Shown here: piece after piece, positions 6,905 to 16,362 of the stretch | How the letters are laid out: the number at the start of each line of letters is the position of its first letter | Numbering within the stretch: position 1 is the stretch's first letter | Translations under genes and position numbers: made by a program | Notes under the pieces: model-generated | The model's input: the letters and a program-made list of their open reading frames with translations, nothing else | Told to the model about the DNA's origin: nothing | Database searches by the model: none | Assembly: GCF_001613425.1 (NCBI RefSeq) | Contig: NZ_BDCI01000017.1 | Span: forward strand, 496,001 to 560,000 | Direction: 5' to 3' | Length of the DNA stretch: 64,000 nucleotides | From: Nocardia vulneris | GTDB lineage: Bacteria > Actinomycetota > Actinomycetes > Mycobacteriales > Mycobacteriaceae

Positions 6905-8428
6905 ATGAGCCCCCGCGAGGCCACCTTCGTGGCCCACGCGCTATCACTCGCCGCACTGCACGGCCCCGGCCCCTGGCCGGACGACGGACATCCGCTACCA
7001 GACGAAAAACCCCGCGGTTCGCACGGATTCGCCATGCCGAGTGTGGTCTTCGACGGCGTGGTGACGCACCATCTCGTCGCCGAAGCGCCACCGGTCGCCG
7101 AGCTGGCCGATCGGATTCTCGGCCACCTGCACGATTCGGCCCGGCTGCTGGAATTGCTCGCCGAGGAACAGGCCGTGCGGGTGGCCGACGACCTGGTGCG
7201 GGAGCTGCGTTCCCGCGATATCTCGCGTGAAAAGCTGCGCACGGCAGCACGATTGGTCACCGAGCAGGCCACCCGCCGGGAAGTCGCGAAACTGGGCATC
7301 GTGCTGCTCGGCGTCAGCGGCGACGAACGCGACGCCGAACTGCTCCAGCTGCTCGGCACGCTGGAGGAGTTCGCGCTCTTCGCCGTCGTCGCCCTCATGA
7401 ACACCCAGCCCGACCCACAGCGCGCGGTTTTCGCACTGGCGCAACAGCTTTCCGGCTGGGGCCGGATCCACGCGGTGGAACGCCTCGCCGGCTGCCGCGA
7501 CCCCGAGGTGCAGGCCTGGCTGCTGCGCGAGGGCTTCCGCAACGACGTGATGTACGAGTACCTCGCACACCTCGCCGCCACCACCGGCGGCCTCAACGAG
7601 GCGTTGCTCGAACCGGAGGTCGACGACGCCCTGCTCGACGGCGCGGCGGATATCCTGCGCGCCCTCGCGCTCGGTGGACCGGCCCAGGACATCCACGACT
7701 ACGACGATGCCGTACCGGCCATGCACCGTTTCGCCGAACTCCTCGTCCACGCCGCGCCCACCATCGGCCGGCTGGATGCGGCGCTCATGCTCGACGACCT
7801 GGTGCGCCGTGGCGAATTCGCTTGGCCCGAAGGCGAACCCGGCCGCCTCGCGGCGCGCTACTCGGCCTTGCTGGCGCAGCCGCGCTGGCGCGAGCTCGTC
7901 ACGGAGCTGCTGGTTACGCAACAGCCGCCGGGCACGTTCCGGACCGCGCTCTCCTGTGCGGGGCGGCTGGGGCTGGCGGCGCTGCCGTACGCGATCGCCC
8001 ATCTGCGTACCCACCGCGACAACGTCTTCGTCTGGCAGTGGGCCATGCGCCGGGCCGGGGACGACACCATCGACGCGCTGCTCGAACTCGCCGAGGACGT
8101 CCTGCCCCTTGCCGAGCCGGCGTCCGGACCGACCGAATCCCTCGGGCTCACCCCGGAGTACGAAACGGATCTGGCGTTGGAGATCATCGTCCGGGAGTTG
8201 CGCGACCACCCCGGCAAAGGTCCGCAGCTGGTCTCGACCGCCCTGACCAATCGCGTGAGCCGCTGTCGCCGGGCCGCGCTGCTCACCTTGCGATCCTGGC
8301 CGCCGCACGCTCGCCCAGCCGACACCGCCGACTGGATCGCCGCGGCCGCCGCCCGTGAACCCGATGCCCGGCTCCGGCAGGACCTGCTGGATTTCCGCGC
8401 GAACTCGGCGACGCCCGGGACCGGATAA
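6905..8428 (+). CDS. Large protein of unknown function, alpha-helical
   Basis: A 507-residue soluble protein I do not recognise. It is rich in Leu, Ala, Glu and Arg, with no signal peptide or membrane segment. Several stretches look like antiparallel helical pairs of HEAT or ARM type, for example around 'LLQLLGTLEEFALFAVVALM' and 'DAALMLDDLVRRGEF'; this is by eye only. ATG 6905 gives 'MSPREATFVAHALSLAALHG'. It lies 109 bp downstream of the GGCT-like gene and 40 bp upstream of the AfsR-type regulator. No catalytic motif is visible. Confidence 0.6.
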   Translation: MSPREATFVAHALSLAALHGPGPWPDDGHPLPDEKPRGSHGFAMPSVVFDGVVTHHLVAEAPPVAELADRILGHLHDSARLLELLAEEQAVRVADDLVRELRSRDISREKLRTAARLVTEQATRREVAKLGIVLLGVSGDERDAELLQLLGTLEEFALFAVVALMNTQPDPQRAVFALAQQLSGWGRIHAVERLAGCRDPEVQAWLLREGFRNDVMYEYLAHLAATTGGLNEALLEPEVDDALLDGAADILRALALGGPAQDIHDYDDAVPAMHRFAELLVHAAPTIGRLDAALMLDDLVRRGEFAWPEGEPGRLAARYSALLAQPRWRELVTELLVTQQPPGTFRTALSCAGRLGLAALPYAIAHLRTHRDNVFVWQWAMRRAGDDTIDALLELAEDVLPLAEPASGPTESLGLTPEYETDLALEIIVRELRDHPGKGPQLVSTALTNRVSRCRRAALLTLRSWPPHARPADTADWIAAAAAREPDARLRQDLLDFRANSATPGTG

Positions 8429-8468
8429 CCCGTGTCCGGGCACCCGGCGCGGCGGCTACGCTCTGGAC

Positions 8469-11324
8469 GTGCTGTTTGTTCGGGTGCTCGGCCCGATCGT
8501 GGTCGAGGTGGACGGCCGGGTCGTGGACGTGGGTGGCCGGGTGCCGCGGCGATTTTTCGCGGCGCTGGCGACCAGCATCGGCACACCGGTCCCCGACGAC
8601 GTGCTCGCCGAGCTGGTGTGGGGTGCCGACCAGCCGCAGCAGGCCGTCGCGACGATGCGGGTGCTCGCCTCCCGGCTGCGCACGGTGCTCGGCCCCGAGC
8701 ATCGAGAGTGCCTACCGCGCACGGCTTTCGGCTATCAACTCGCGATGCGGCCGGAGTGGACCGACCTCAGCCGGTTCACCGAGCTGATCGCCAACGGCAT
8801 GCGTCTGCTCGCCGCCGTGGACGCCGACGGCGCGGCGCGCTGCTTCGCCGCGGCGCTCGAGCTGTGGCGGGGCCTGCCCTGGCTCGAATTGGATGACGCA
8901 CCGATACTTTCGGCCGAGCGCGCGCGGCTGACGGAGCTGCGCGACGGCGCGGTCGAGGAGTTGCAGGCGGCCCGCCTGGCCGGTGGGCAGACCGCCGCGG
9001 CGGTGGCCGATCTCATCGAGGCGGTCACCGCCGCACCTTTCCGGGAGCGGCGCTGGGAGTTGCTCGCCCTGGGCCTGTATCGCAGTGGCCGCCAAGCGCA
9101 GGCGCTGGCCGAACTGCGCCGGGTCCGGGAATTGCTGATCGAGGAACTCGGCGTCGAACCGGGACCGGAGCTGCGTGCGTTGGAGCGCCGCATGCTCGAC
9201 CAGGAGCCGGGGCTGCTGCTCGCGACGCCACCGCAGCCGCCCGCGGTGCAGGCCAGCGCCCCGGAGCGGCCGGTGCGCCAGGTGATCGGGCGGCCGCTCT
9301 CGTCGTTCGTCGGACGGCAGGACGAGTTGCGGCGCATCGGTGCGCTGGTCGCCGCCGGACGGCTGGTCAGCCTGGTCGGCGCGGCGGGGATCGGCAAGAC
9401 GCGGCTGGCCGTAGAGTATTGCGCCACAACCGATTCGACCGCGGATCGGTGGCTGGTGCGGCTCGGCGACGTGCACGACCCGGACGCCGTGGTGCTCGCC
9501 ATCGCCACCGCGCTGGGCCTGGTTCACCTCGCCGGCGATCCCGCCGCGCTGGTGCGCCGGGCGTTGACCTTGCAACCCGGCCTGCTCGTGCTGGACAACT
9601 GCGAGCACCTGATCGAGCCGGTCGCCGCGCTCACCCTCCAGTTGCTCGACAGCTGTCCGGAACTGCGGGTGCTGGCGACCAGCAGGCAGTCGCTCGGCAT
9701 CGACGGCGAACAGGTGCTGACGCTCGAGCCGCTGGCGATCCGGGCCGCGGACGGCACGGACGGTCCCGCGGTGCGCCTGCTGCTCGACCGCGTCCGGGCC
9801 GCGCGCCCCGACTGGTCGCCCGGCGACGCCGATCTGGCGGCCGCCCGCGAGATCTGCACGACGGTCGACGGTCTGCCCCTGGCGATCGAGCTGGCGGCCG
9901 CCCGGGAACGCACCCTGGGATTGCACGGCATCGCCGCCCACATCCACGATCGGCTGGACGTGCTCGGCGCGACCCCGCGCGGATCGCTCTCGCGGCATAC
10001 GGGTCTCGAGGCCGCGATCGGCTGGAGTGTCGATCATCTGTCGGCCGCCGATCGGGCAATGCTGTTGCGGCTGTGGCCTTTCGAGGGTGGATTCACGTGG
10101 CAGGCCGCCGAGGCCGTGCGTCCGGGCGAGACCGAGGCGGGCGTGCTCGCCACCCTCGCGGCACTGCTCGACCGCTCGGTCGTCACCGCCGATCTCGGCC
10201 CCGGCGGGCCGCGCTACCGGCTGCTGGAGACCATGCGCCGCTACTGCCGGGATCACGATCCCGATCCGGCGGCCACCCGGACAGCGCACGCCGTGTGGGT
10301 GCGCGAATTCGTCGCCGCACAGACCGCGGTGCTCACCGGGCACGGTGCGGGCCCGGCCTATCGCGCGCTGGCCGCGGAGTTGCCCAATATCCGCGCCGGT
10401 ATCGAACACGACCTCGCGCGAGAACCGGTGGCGGCCTTGCGGACCACGGCCGCCTTGCAGTTCGCCTGGAGCTCGCTCGGTCTGCTGGTGGACGGCCGCA
10501 ACCTCATCCGGAAATCGCTCGCCGCCGCCACGGACGCGACCGCGGCGGACCGGGTGCGTGGCTTGCTCGCGCTGTCGATCGTGTCCTTCCACGCGGGCGA
10601 TCCCCGCGACGCGCTGGCCAACGCGGACGCCGCGGCGGCCCTGCTCGACGCGGCCGGCGGCGAGCGAGAGTTGTTGCTGCACATGCTGATGTTCCGGGGA
10701 CTCGCGCAGACCGCGCTCGACGACCTGACGGCGACCAGGGCCACCATGGACCGGCTCACCGCCGAGGTGGACCGCCTGCCGACACCGGATTGGATCCGCG
10801 GGTGCGCACAGTTCGGCGAAGGGATCGTGCTGCTGCTGGAAGGTAAGCACAGCGAGGGGATCGGGTGGTTGCGGGCCGCGCGTGAGCTGAGCGCCGAATG
10901 CGGTCATCTGTGGTGCCAAGGCATGGCCGATGTGGTGCTGGCCTGGACGCTGCTGGCAGCCGCGGACGATGCCGACGCGGCCGCGGAGGCGATCGCCGCC
11001 ATCGACCGGGCGCTGGCCGCGTTCACCGAGCAATCGAATATCGCCGACGCCCTCGGCGCCGTCCATGCCGGGGCGCACGGCTTGCGGGTGCTGGCCTCCC
11101 CGCAGGTCGCGGTGCAGCTGCGGGCCGCGGCGCTGCATCATTCGGCCCGGGTCGGCGCCGATCCGCGCCGCTATCTGCAGTTCGCCGATCCCGGGCTGCT
11201 CGAGCGCATGGATCGCTCGCTGTCCGCGGCCGACCTGCGCCGCGCCGAGGCGGCGGGCAGGCAGCTGACCTGGGCGCAGATGATGGCGCTGATCCACACC
11301 GCCGACCCGGTGAAGCGGGATTGA
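8469..11324 (+). CDS. AfsR/SARP-type transcriptional regulator with NTPase domain
   Basis: A 951-residue regulator. Order of domains: OmpR-like winged helix (about residues 1-90, starting 'LFVRVLGPIVVEVDG'), bacterial transcriptional activation domain (about 95-245, ending 'EELGVEPGPELRALERRML'), an NB-ARC-like NTPase with P-loop 'GAAGIGKT' near residue 304, 'LLVLDNCEHL' as Walker B and 'VDGLPLAIELAAAR' as GxP motif, then a helical C-terminal region of likely TPR type. Such proteins activate secondary-metabolite or stress genes after nucleotide binding. The GTG at 8469 starts exactly at the domain; the frame is open upstream without similarity. The two small genes behind it are the obvious candidate targets. 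Confidence 0.9.
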   Translation: MLFVRVLGPIVVEVDGRVVDVGGRVPRRFFAALATSIGTPVPDDVLAELVWGADQPQQAVATMRVLASRLRTVLGPEHRECLPRTAFGYQLAMRPEWTDLSRFTELIANGMRLLAAVDADGAARCFAAALELWRGLPWLELDDAPILSAERARLTELRDGAVEELQAARLAGGQTAAAVADLIEAVTAAPFRERRWELLALGLYRSGRQAQALAELRRVRELLIEELGVEPGPELRALERRMLDQEPGLLLATPPQPPAVQASAPERPVRQVIGRPLSSFVGRQDELRRIGALVAAGRLVSLVGAAGIGKTRLAVEYCATTDSTADRWLVRLGDVHDPDAVVLAIATALGLVHLAGDPAALVRRALTLQPGLLVLDNCEHLIEPVAALTLQLLDSCPELRVLATSRQSLGIDGEQVLTLEPLAIRAADGTDGPAVRLLLDRVRAARPDWSPGDADLAAAREICTTVDGLPLAIELAAARERTLGLHGIAAHIHDRLDVLGATPRGSLSRHTGLEAAIGWSVDHLSAADRAMLLRLWPFEGGFTWQAAEAVRPGETEAGVLATLAALLDRSVVTADLGPGGPRYRLLETMRRYCRDHDPDPAATRTAHAVWVREFVAAQTAVLTGHGAGPAYRALAAELPNIRAGIEHDLAREPVAALRTTAALQFAWSSLGLLVDGRNLIRKSLAAATDATAADRVRGLLALSIVSFHAGDPRDALANADAAAALLDAAGGERELLLHMLMFRGLAQTALDDLTATRATMDRLTAEVDRLPTPDWIRGCAQFGEGIVLLLEGKHSEGIGWLRAARELSAECGHLWCQGMADVVLAWTLLAAADDADAAAEAIAAIDRALAAFTEQSNIADALGAVHAGAHGLRVLASPQVAVQLRAAALHHSARVGADPRRYLQFADPGLLERMDRSLSAADLRRAEAAGRQLTWAQMMALIHTADPVKRD

Positions 11325-11399
11325 AACACCTCGGCGTGACAGTGGCGGCAGCGGCCGGCACGCGGGTCGCTCCAGTCATCGCGACCAAGGGACGCAACC

Positions 11400-11795
11400 A
11401 TGCCACCTACCAACCTCGAGCTCATCGCGCAGGTGTATCAGGCCTTCGAAACCCGTGACTTCGGCGTCATCGCGCGCCTGTTCGATCCCGACATCGAGAT
11501 CAATCAGGCCGCGGAACTGCCCTGGGGCGGCTGCTACCGCGGGCACGCGGGCGCGGTGCGGTTCTTCACCACGCTGCTCTCGCACATCGACAGCACGGTG
11601 CTTTCCGAGCACCTGTTCGCGGCCGGCCCCGACATCGTCCAGATCGGCCGCACCACGGGGACGACGATGCCCGGCGGTGCCCCCTTCGACGTCCCCGAAG
11701 TGCACATCTGGCGTCTACGCAACGGCCTGGTCGTCAACTACGACGCCTACCTCGACACCCCGGCCATGCTGACCGCACTGGCGGCGCGCCGATGA
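11400..11795 (+). CDS. SnoaL-like / ketosteroid isomerase-like (NTF2-fold) protein
   Basis: A 131-residue NTF2-fold protein: 'LELIAQVYQAFETRDFGVIARLFDPDIEI' pattern at the N-terminus, 'GHAGAVRFF' in the middle, and 'VHIWRLRNGLVVNYDAYLDT' at the end, all usual for SnoaL-like proteins. Members bind small hydrophobic ligands or act as isomerases or cyclases; the reaction here is not determined. An AAGGGA site lies 8 bp before ATG 11400. Its stop overlaps the start of the SRPBCC gene by 4 bp (ATGA), so the two are co-translated. It follows the AfsR-type regulator by 75 bp. Confidence 0.82.
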   Translation: MPPTNLELIAQVYQAFETRDFGVIARLFDPDIEINQAAELPWGGCYRGHAGAVRFFTTLLSHIDSTVLSEHLFAAGPDIVQIGRTTGTTMPGGAPFDVPEVHIWRLRNGLVVNYDAYLDTPAMLTALAARR

Positions 11796-12238
11796 AAACC
11801 TATGAGCTGACCGCGGAGACGACAATCGACCGGCCCGCCGCGCACGTCTGGGAACTCGTCGCCGACTATGCCAACGACAGCGCGTGGCGTACCGGCGTGG
11901 TGACGATGACCGCAGCGCCGCCCGGGCTCGCCGCACCGGGCACCCGCACCGTCGAGGAACTCCGGTTCGCGGGCCGGACCTGGCGCAATCTCGGTGAGGT
12001 CGGCACCGTCGAGCCGGGGGTCCGCTTCACCTGGCGGACCGATTCCGGCGCCGACGCGGCAGGAGCGCGCACGGTGCGCGCGACAGCCCCCGGCCGTTGC
12101 CTGGTCCGCCTCGAGCTGCGCCTCACCCCGCACGGGCTCGAGCGGGCCGTCGGCCCGCTGCTCGCGTATATGCTGCGGCGCAACCTGATTCGCGATCTCG
12201 CCGCGCTCCGTGCGTTGGCGGAGTCGGGTCACGTATGA
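11792..12238 (+). CDS. SRPBCC (START-like) polyketide cyclase/dehydrase family protein
   Basis: A 148-residue START-like ligand-binding protein. It opens with 'TIDRPAAHVWELVADYAND', the standard first strand and helix of the SRPBCC fold, and ends with a long C-terminal helix. The family binds lipids, polyketides or hormones, sometimes as aromatase/cyclase. It is coupled by a 4-bp ATGA overlap to the SnoaL-like gene, a pairing common in polyketide-type or steroid-like metabolism, but no polyketide synthase lies nearby. Substrate unknown. Confidence 0.82.
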   Translation: MKTYELTAETTIDRPAAHVWELVADYANDSAWRTGVVTMTAAPPGLAAPGTRTVEELRFAGRTWRNLGEVGTVEPGVRFTWRTDSGADAAGARTVRATAPGRCLVRLELRLTPHGLERAVGPLLAYMLRRNLIRDLAALRALAESGHV

Positions 12239-12337
12239 CCATGCCGGGTATCGGTTGGGGCGCGGAAACCCGCAGGTGCTTCCGTGCGGCGCCGGCGGGG
12301 TTAGCCTGAGATCGGTCGGGTCACGTCTAGGAGCATC

Positions 12338-12907
12338 ATGGTCGTGCCGAGCGAGATAGGCGGGCGACGAGCGGTCGCCGATCGGGACTGGCCGTCGGCG
12401 CTCATCGCGCGGGCGCGGCGGCGGGGCGGGATCATGCGGGTCCGGGTGCCGATGCCGGGACGGGCCTGGCTGGTCGCCGACGGGACACTCGTCGATCAGG
12501 TATTGCGCACGGGCGCGGGCGATTTCGACAAGGGCGGGCCGATCTACCGGATCATCCGCAAGGCCACCGGGGACGAGGGTTTGTTCGCGGTGGACGATCC
12601 GCGGATCTGGCGGCGGCCGTCGTTCCCGCTCATCTTCCGCCACGTCGCCGTCGACACCACGCTGGGCGGCAGGCAGCTGCGTCCCGGCGACCAACTGTTT
12701 CTCGCTCTCGGGCCCGGCGGCCACCCCTTCGGCGTCGGCAAACGGAAATGCGTCGGCGAGCCGCTGGCCCGGCTCACCGGCATCCTCGCCGTGGCCGTCC
12801 TCGTCCAGCGCTTCCCGCACTGGCGCCGCGTCCACCCGCACAGCAGCCGGGTCCGCTACGCCACCACCGGCCCGCCCCGGGACAGCGGAATCTACTTCTC
12901 CGAGTGA
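12338..12907 (+). pseudogene. Cytochrome P450 relic with internal in-frame deletions
   Basis: A 189-codon frame that keeps only pieces of a P450 (normally about 400-460 residues). The N-terminal part ('PGRAWLVADGTLVDQVL', 'KATGDEGLFAVDDPRIWRR') corresponds to the region before and around helix C. It is joined directly to 'VAVDTTLGGRQLRPGDQLFL', which belongs after helix K, and then to the heme loop 'HPFGVGKRKCVGEPLARL', with the FxxGxxxCxG cysteine present. Helices D-K, including the I-helix oxygen-activation site and ExxR, are gone, as is the segment before the heme loop. ATG 12338 follows a TAGGAG ribosome site. The frame is intact, so a peptide may be made, but it cannot be a working P450. 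Confidence 0.82.
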
Positions 12908-12957
12908 ACTCCGCACGCCCACTTGCCGTTAGCACGTATCCGGGTACGCGTAGGTCG

Positions 12958-13779
12958 CTAGTGGGTCGGCTCCTGGACGACCTCGATGTCGAGCGCCAGT
13001 TGGACGGTGGTGCCGACGGCGGCGATGCCGGCCCGCACCACTGCGTTGTAGTCGATCGCGAAATCGTTGCGGTGCAAGAGGGTTTCGGCATGGAAGGCGG
13101 CGCGGACACCACCCCACGGGTCGGGACCGAAACCACCGTAGGTGAGGTCGAGATCCACCGAGCGGCGCTGGCCGTGCAGGGACAGTTCACCGGACATGAC
13201 CCAGGTGTCGGGACCGGTGCGGCGCAGCGCCCCACTGGTGAAGGCGATCGTCGGATACATTGCGGTGTCGAGGAATTCAGCCGAGCGCAGGTGATCGTCG
13301 CGCTGCGTGATACCGGTGTCGATGGACGCGGCCTCGATCTCGGCATGGCCGGTGGTCTGCTCGAACGGTTCCGCGACGACGAGCCGGCCGCGCACCCCGG
13401 CGAACCGCGCCTTGATACTGGCGATGCCGAGGTGGCGGGCGGTGGCGATCACGGTGGAGTGCACCGGATCGATCGTCCACACCCCGGGCGGCGGCACCGC
13501 GACGTTGCCCACGGTCGGTTGCAGCGCGACATCACCGAGCCGCCCCGCACCCGCGGCGGAGATCTGCGCGGTGCGCGCGACGGGCTGGTAGCCGACGGCG
13601 GTCAGCACCGCGGTCAGCGTGCCCGGGGGCAGCGGCTCGGTCGCCACCGCCCCGGTCGCGTCGGCCACCGCGCGCGCGACCTGCCGCCCGCTCAGATCCG
13701 TCACGGTCAGGACGGCATCCGGCACCGGCCAGCCCTCACTGGTGCGGATCCGCGCGGTCAAACCGATCCCGGCGCTCAT
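12958..13779 (-). CDS. YceI-family protein with N-terminal carboxypeptidase-regulatory-like domain
   Basis: A 273-residue protein. Residues about 5-90 form a beta-sandwich of the carboxypeptidase-regulatory / transthyretin type ('PVPDAVLTVTDLSG', 'PLPPGTLTAVLTAVGYQP'), the same domain that occurs three times at the end of the upstream transporter. Residues about 98-273 are a YceI lipocalin-like domain ('WTIDPVHSTVIATARHLGI', 'SGELSLHGQRRSVDL', 'LHRNDFAIDYN'), a family that binds isoprenoid-type lipids in known structures. There is no signal peptide, so it is likely cytoplasmic. ATG 13779 overlaps the transporter stop by 4 bp (ATGA). The shared domain suggests that the two proteins work together. 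Confidence 0.88.
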   Translation of the reverse strand: MSAGIGLTARIRTSEGWPVPDAVLTVTDLSGRQVARAVADATGAVATEPLPPGTLTAVLTAVGYQPVARTAQISAAGAGRLGDVALQPTVGNVAVPPPGVWTIDPVHSTVIATARHLGIASIKARFAGVRGRLVVAEPFEQTTGHAEIEAASIDTGITQRDDHLRSAEFLDTAMYPTIAFTSGALRRTGPDTWVMSGELSLHGQRRSVDLDLTYGGFGPDPWGGVRAAFHAETLLHRNDFAIDYNAVVRAGIAAVGTTVQLALDIEVVQEPTH

Positions 13780-16355
13780 CGCTGTTCCGGCGAATCATCG
13801 AGCTGGTAGCCGAGTTTCACGTCGTGGTTGACCTCGCCGCCCGCGACGGTGACCTGGCTGGTGACCGGCGGATAGCCGCGCGCGACGATGGTGTAGCGGC
13901 CCTCCGGCAGATCGGTGACGACGTAGCGGCCGTTCTCGTCGGTGCGCGCTGTCGCGGTCAGATCGCCGGTCGCGTCCAGCACGCTGATCTGCGCGTCCGG
14001 CACCACCCGGCCGTCTTCGGCCCATGCGGCCCCGGCCAGCACCGCCATCGGCGCCAATTCGATGTCGTGGCGCAGCAATCCGGTGTCGGGCACGGTGAGC
14101 GTGGTGGCGCTCGGCCGCATGTGCTCGGCGACCGCGACCAAAGTGTAGGTGCCCGAGACGATCCCATGGCAGACGTACGAGCCGTCGGCCACGGTCACCG
14201 CCGCACCGACCACCTCGCCGCCGAGGTCGGTCAGCGTGATGGTGGCGCCGGGCAGCGGCGTCCCGCGACCGGCCGACCGCACCACCCCGGACAGCTCGCC
14301 GGAACCGAGCAGCGTGAGGTCTATTTCCTGCGGCTGCTGCCCGATCGACACGGTGACGGCCGCCGGTTGATGCCCGGGCGCCGAGACGATCAGCACGAAG
14401 CTGCCGCCTTCCGGCGCACCGATCACATAGTGGCCGTCGGCGTCGCCGCCTGCCCGCGACACCTGATGCCCGCGCTGATCGATCAGGGTCAAGGCCGCGC
14501 CGGGTACCGGGTGCCCGTCTTCCCGGCGGACGTATCCGGCGATCGACCGTTCCCCGTGCGCCGCATAGCCGTCCGCGGCGTCGAGCACGGTGGTCGCCGC
14601 ACCCGCTGTGGCCGTGGCGAACTGGTATGCACCGTTGCCGTTGTGTTCCGGTGAGGCATGCCTGCCCACCGCTCCGGCGAGCACCGGTTCGGGCTCGGAC
14701 AGCGCCTGCGCGGCGCCTTCCCACACCTGGTCCTCGTCCCAGCTCGAGGCCGCGACCCGCGGGGTCGCCTTCGGCGTGGCGGGCACCGGATCATCCTGCA
14801 GCGGAATCTCTTTCATGAACATCAGCACGAGGCAGGCGAGCAGCGCCACCCCGGCGGCGACCAGGAACACCCCGTGCATGGCATTGGTGAAGCCGGTCAG
14901 GATCGGCACCCGCAGCTCGTCGGGCAGTGCCGCGATACCGCTGGTGTTGCTCTGCATGGCGCTGAGCTGGTCGGGGCCGAATCCGGCCGGCAGCTGACCG
15001 CCGAACGCGTCGATGATCCGGTGCGGCAAGAGGTTGAACAGGATGGTGAGGAACACCGCGACGCCGAGGGTGCCGCCCATCTGCCGGAAGAACGTCGCCG
15101 AGGCGGTGGACACGCCCATGTCCGATCGCGGTCCGGCGTTCTGCGCCGCGATGATCAGCGTCTGCATGCAGCCGCCGAGACCGAGCCCGATCACCCCGCC
15201 GTACACCAGCGGCTGCCACAGCGGGCTGTCGAAATGCACCTGCCCGTACAGCGCCGAACCGACCGCGATGATGAAACAGCCTGCGACAGGCAGGATCTTG
15301 TAGCGCCCGGTGCGCTTGGTGATCCGGCCCGCGAGCTGCGAGCCGACCGTGATGCCGAGCACCAGCGGCAGCATGAGCAGACCCGCCTTGGTCGGCGAGA
15401 AACCGCGCACCACCTGGAAGTACTGCGGCACCATGGTGATCGCGCCGAACATGGCGATGCCGACGATGAAACCGCCCGCGATGGTCACGCTGAAGGTGGA
15501 GCTGCGGAACAGCCGCAGCGGAATCAACGCCGCGTCCTTCATCAGCAGTTCGACGATCAGGAACAGCAGCAGTCCGACGGCGCCGATGCCGTAGCAGAGC
15601 AACGCCTTCTGCGAGTCCCAGCCCCACTGCCTGCCCTGCTCGGCGACGATCAGCAGCGGCACCACACAGATCGCCAGGGCGATCGCGCCGAACCAGTCGA
15701 TCCGATGGTCCTGGCGTTGATGCGGCACGTTCAGCACCTTCGCCACCACCGCGAGCGCGAGCACGCCGACCGGCACGTTCACCAGGAACACCCAGCGCCA
15801 GCCGTCGATGCCGGCCAGCGTCTCGTAGTCGGAGAAGAAACCGCCCAGTACCGGCCCGAGCACGGTGGCGGTGCCGAACACCATCATGAAGTAGCCCTGG
15901 TAGCGCACCCGCTCCCGAGTGGGCACGATATCGCCGATGATGGTGAACGCCAACGACATCAGGCCGCCCGCACCGAGTCCCTGGAACGCGCGGAAGCCGG
16001 CCAGCTGATACATCGAGGTGGCGAAGGTGCACGCGATCGAGCCGATGATGAACAGGCCGATCGCGAAGAGATAGAACGGCTTGCGGCCGTAGATATCGGC
16101 CAGCTTGCCGTACAGCGGTGTGGTGATCGTCGCGGTGATCAGGTATGCGGTTGTGGCCCATGCCTGTTCGTCGAAGCCGTGTAGATCGTTGGCGATCTTC
16201 ACGATCGCGACGCTCACGATGTTCTGGTCGAGCGCGGACAGGAACATGCCGAGCATCAGCCCGGACAGGATGGTCAGGATCTGCCGGTGCGACAAGGCGG
16301 TCGCCGCGTCGGCTGCCAGGCCCGGCGGCGCTGCCTGGGTGGTGGAGTTCGTCAT
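13776..16355 (-). CDS. DHA2-type MFS drug exporter with three C-terminal carboxypeptidase-regulatory-like domains
   Basis: An 859-residue protein. Residues about 25-550 are a 14-helix proton-drug antiporter of the EmrB/QacA (DHA2) type, with MFS motif A 'GKLADIYGRKPFYL'. After a hydrophilic linker come three beta-sandwich repeats at about 604-685, 686-770 and 771-850. Each has the pattern 'xPxPGAxxTLxDxxG ... DGxYxxxxxxxGxYxLxxxAxGxxP'. In DHA2 transporters the C-terminus is normally cytoplasmic, so an Ig-like tail there is unusual. The gene follows the MarR gene by 7 bp and overlaps the YceI gene. It probably exports a toxic or hydrophobic compound; the role of the tail is unknown. Confidence 0.9.
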   Translation of the reverse strand: MTNSTTQAAPPGLAADAATALSHRQILTILSGLMLGMFLSALDQNIVSVAIVKIANDLHGFDEQAWATTAYLITATITTPLYGKLADIYGRKPFYLFAIGLFIIGSIACTFATSMYQLAGFRAFQGLGAGGLMSLAFTIIGDIVPTRERVRYQGYFMMVFGTATVLGPVLGGFFSDYETLAGIDGWRWVFLVNVPVGVLALAVVAKVLNVPHQRQDHRIDWFGAIALAICVVPLLIVAEQGRQWGWDSQKALLCYGIGAVGLLLFLIVELLMKDAALIPLRLFRSSTFSVTIAGGFIVGIAMFGAITMVPQYFQVVRGFSPTKAGLLMLPLVLGITVGSQLAGRITKRTGRYKILPVAGCFIIAVGSALYGQVHFDSPLWQPLVYGGVIGLGLGGCMQTLIIAAQNAGPRSDMGVSTASATFFRQMGGTLGVAVFLTILFNLLPHRIIDAFGGQLPAGFGPDQLSAMQSNTSGIAALPDELRVPILTGFTNAMHGVFLVAAGVALLACLVLMFMKEIPLQDDPVPATPKATPRVAASSWDEDQVWEGAAQALSEPEPVLAGAVGRHASPEHNGNGAYQFATATAGAATTVLDAADGYAAHGERSIAGYVRREDGHPVPGAALTLIDQRGHQVSRAGGDADGHYVIGAPEGGSFVLIVSAPGHQPAAVTVSIGQQPQEIDLTLLGSGELSGVVRSAGRGTPLPGATITLTDLGGEVVGAAVTVADGSYVCHGIVSGTYTLVAVAEHMRPSATTLTVPDTGLLRHDIELAPMAVLAGAAWAEDGRVVPDAQISVLDATGDLTATARTDENGRYVVTDLPEGRYTIVARGYPPVTSQVTVAGGEVNHDVKLGYQLDDSPEQR

Positions 16356-16362
16356 TTGCGCC

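Noticed and set aside
8712..11297. 861-codon minus-strand open frame opposite the AfsR-type gene
   Set aside because: Complete overlap with a well-supported gene; Gly/Arg/Gln-rich shadow.
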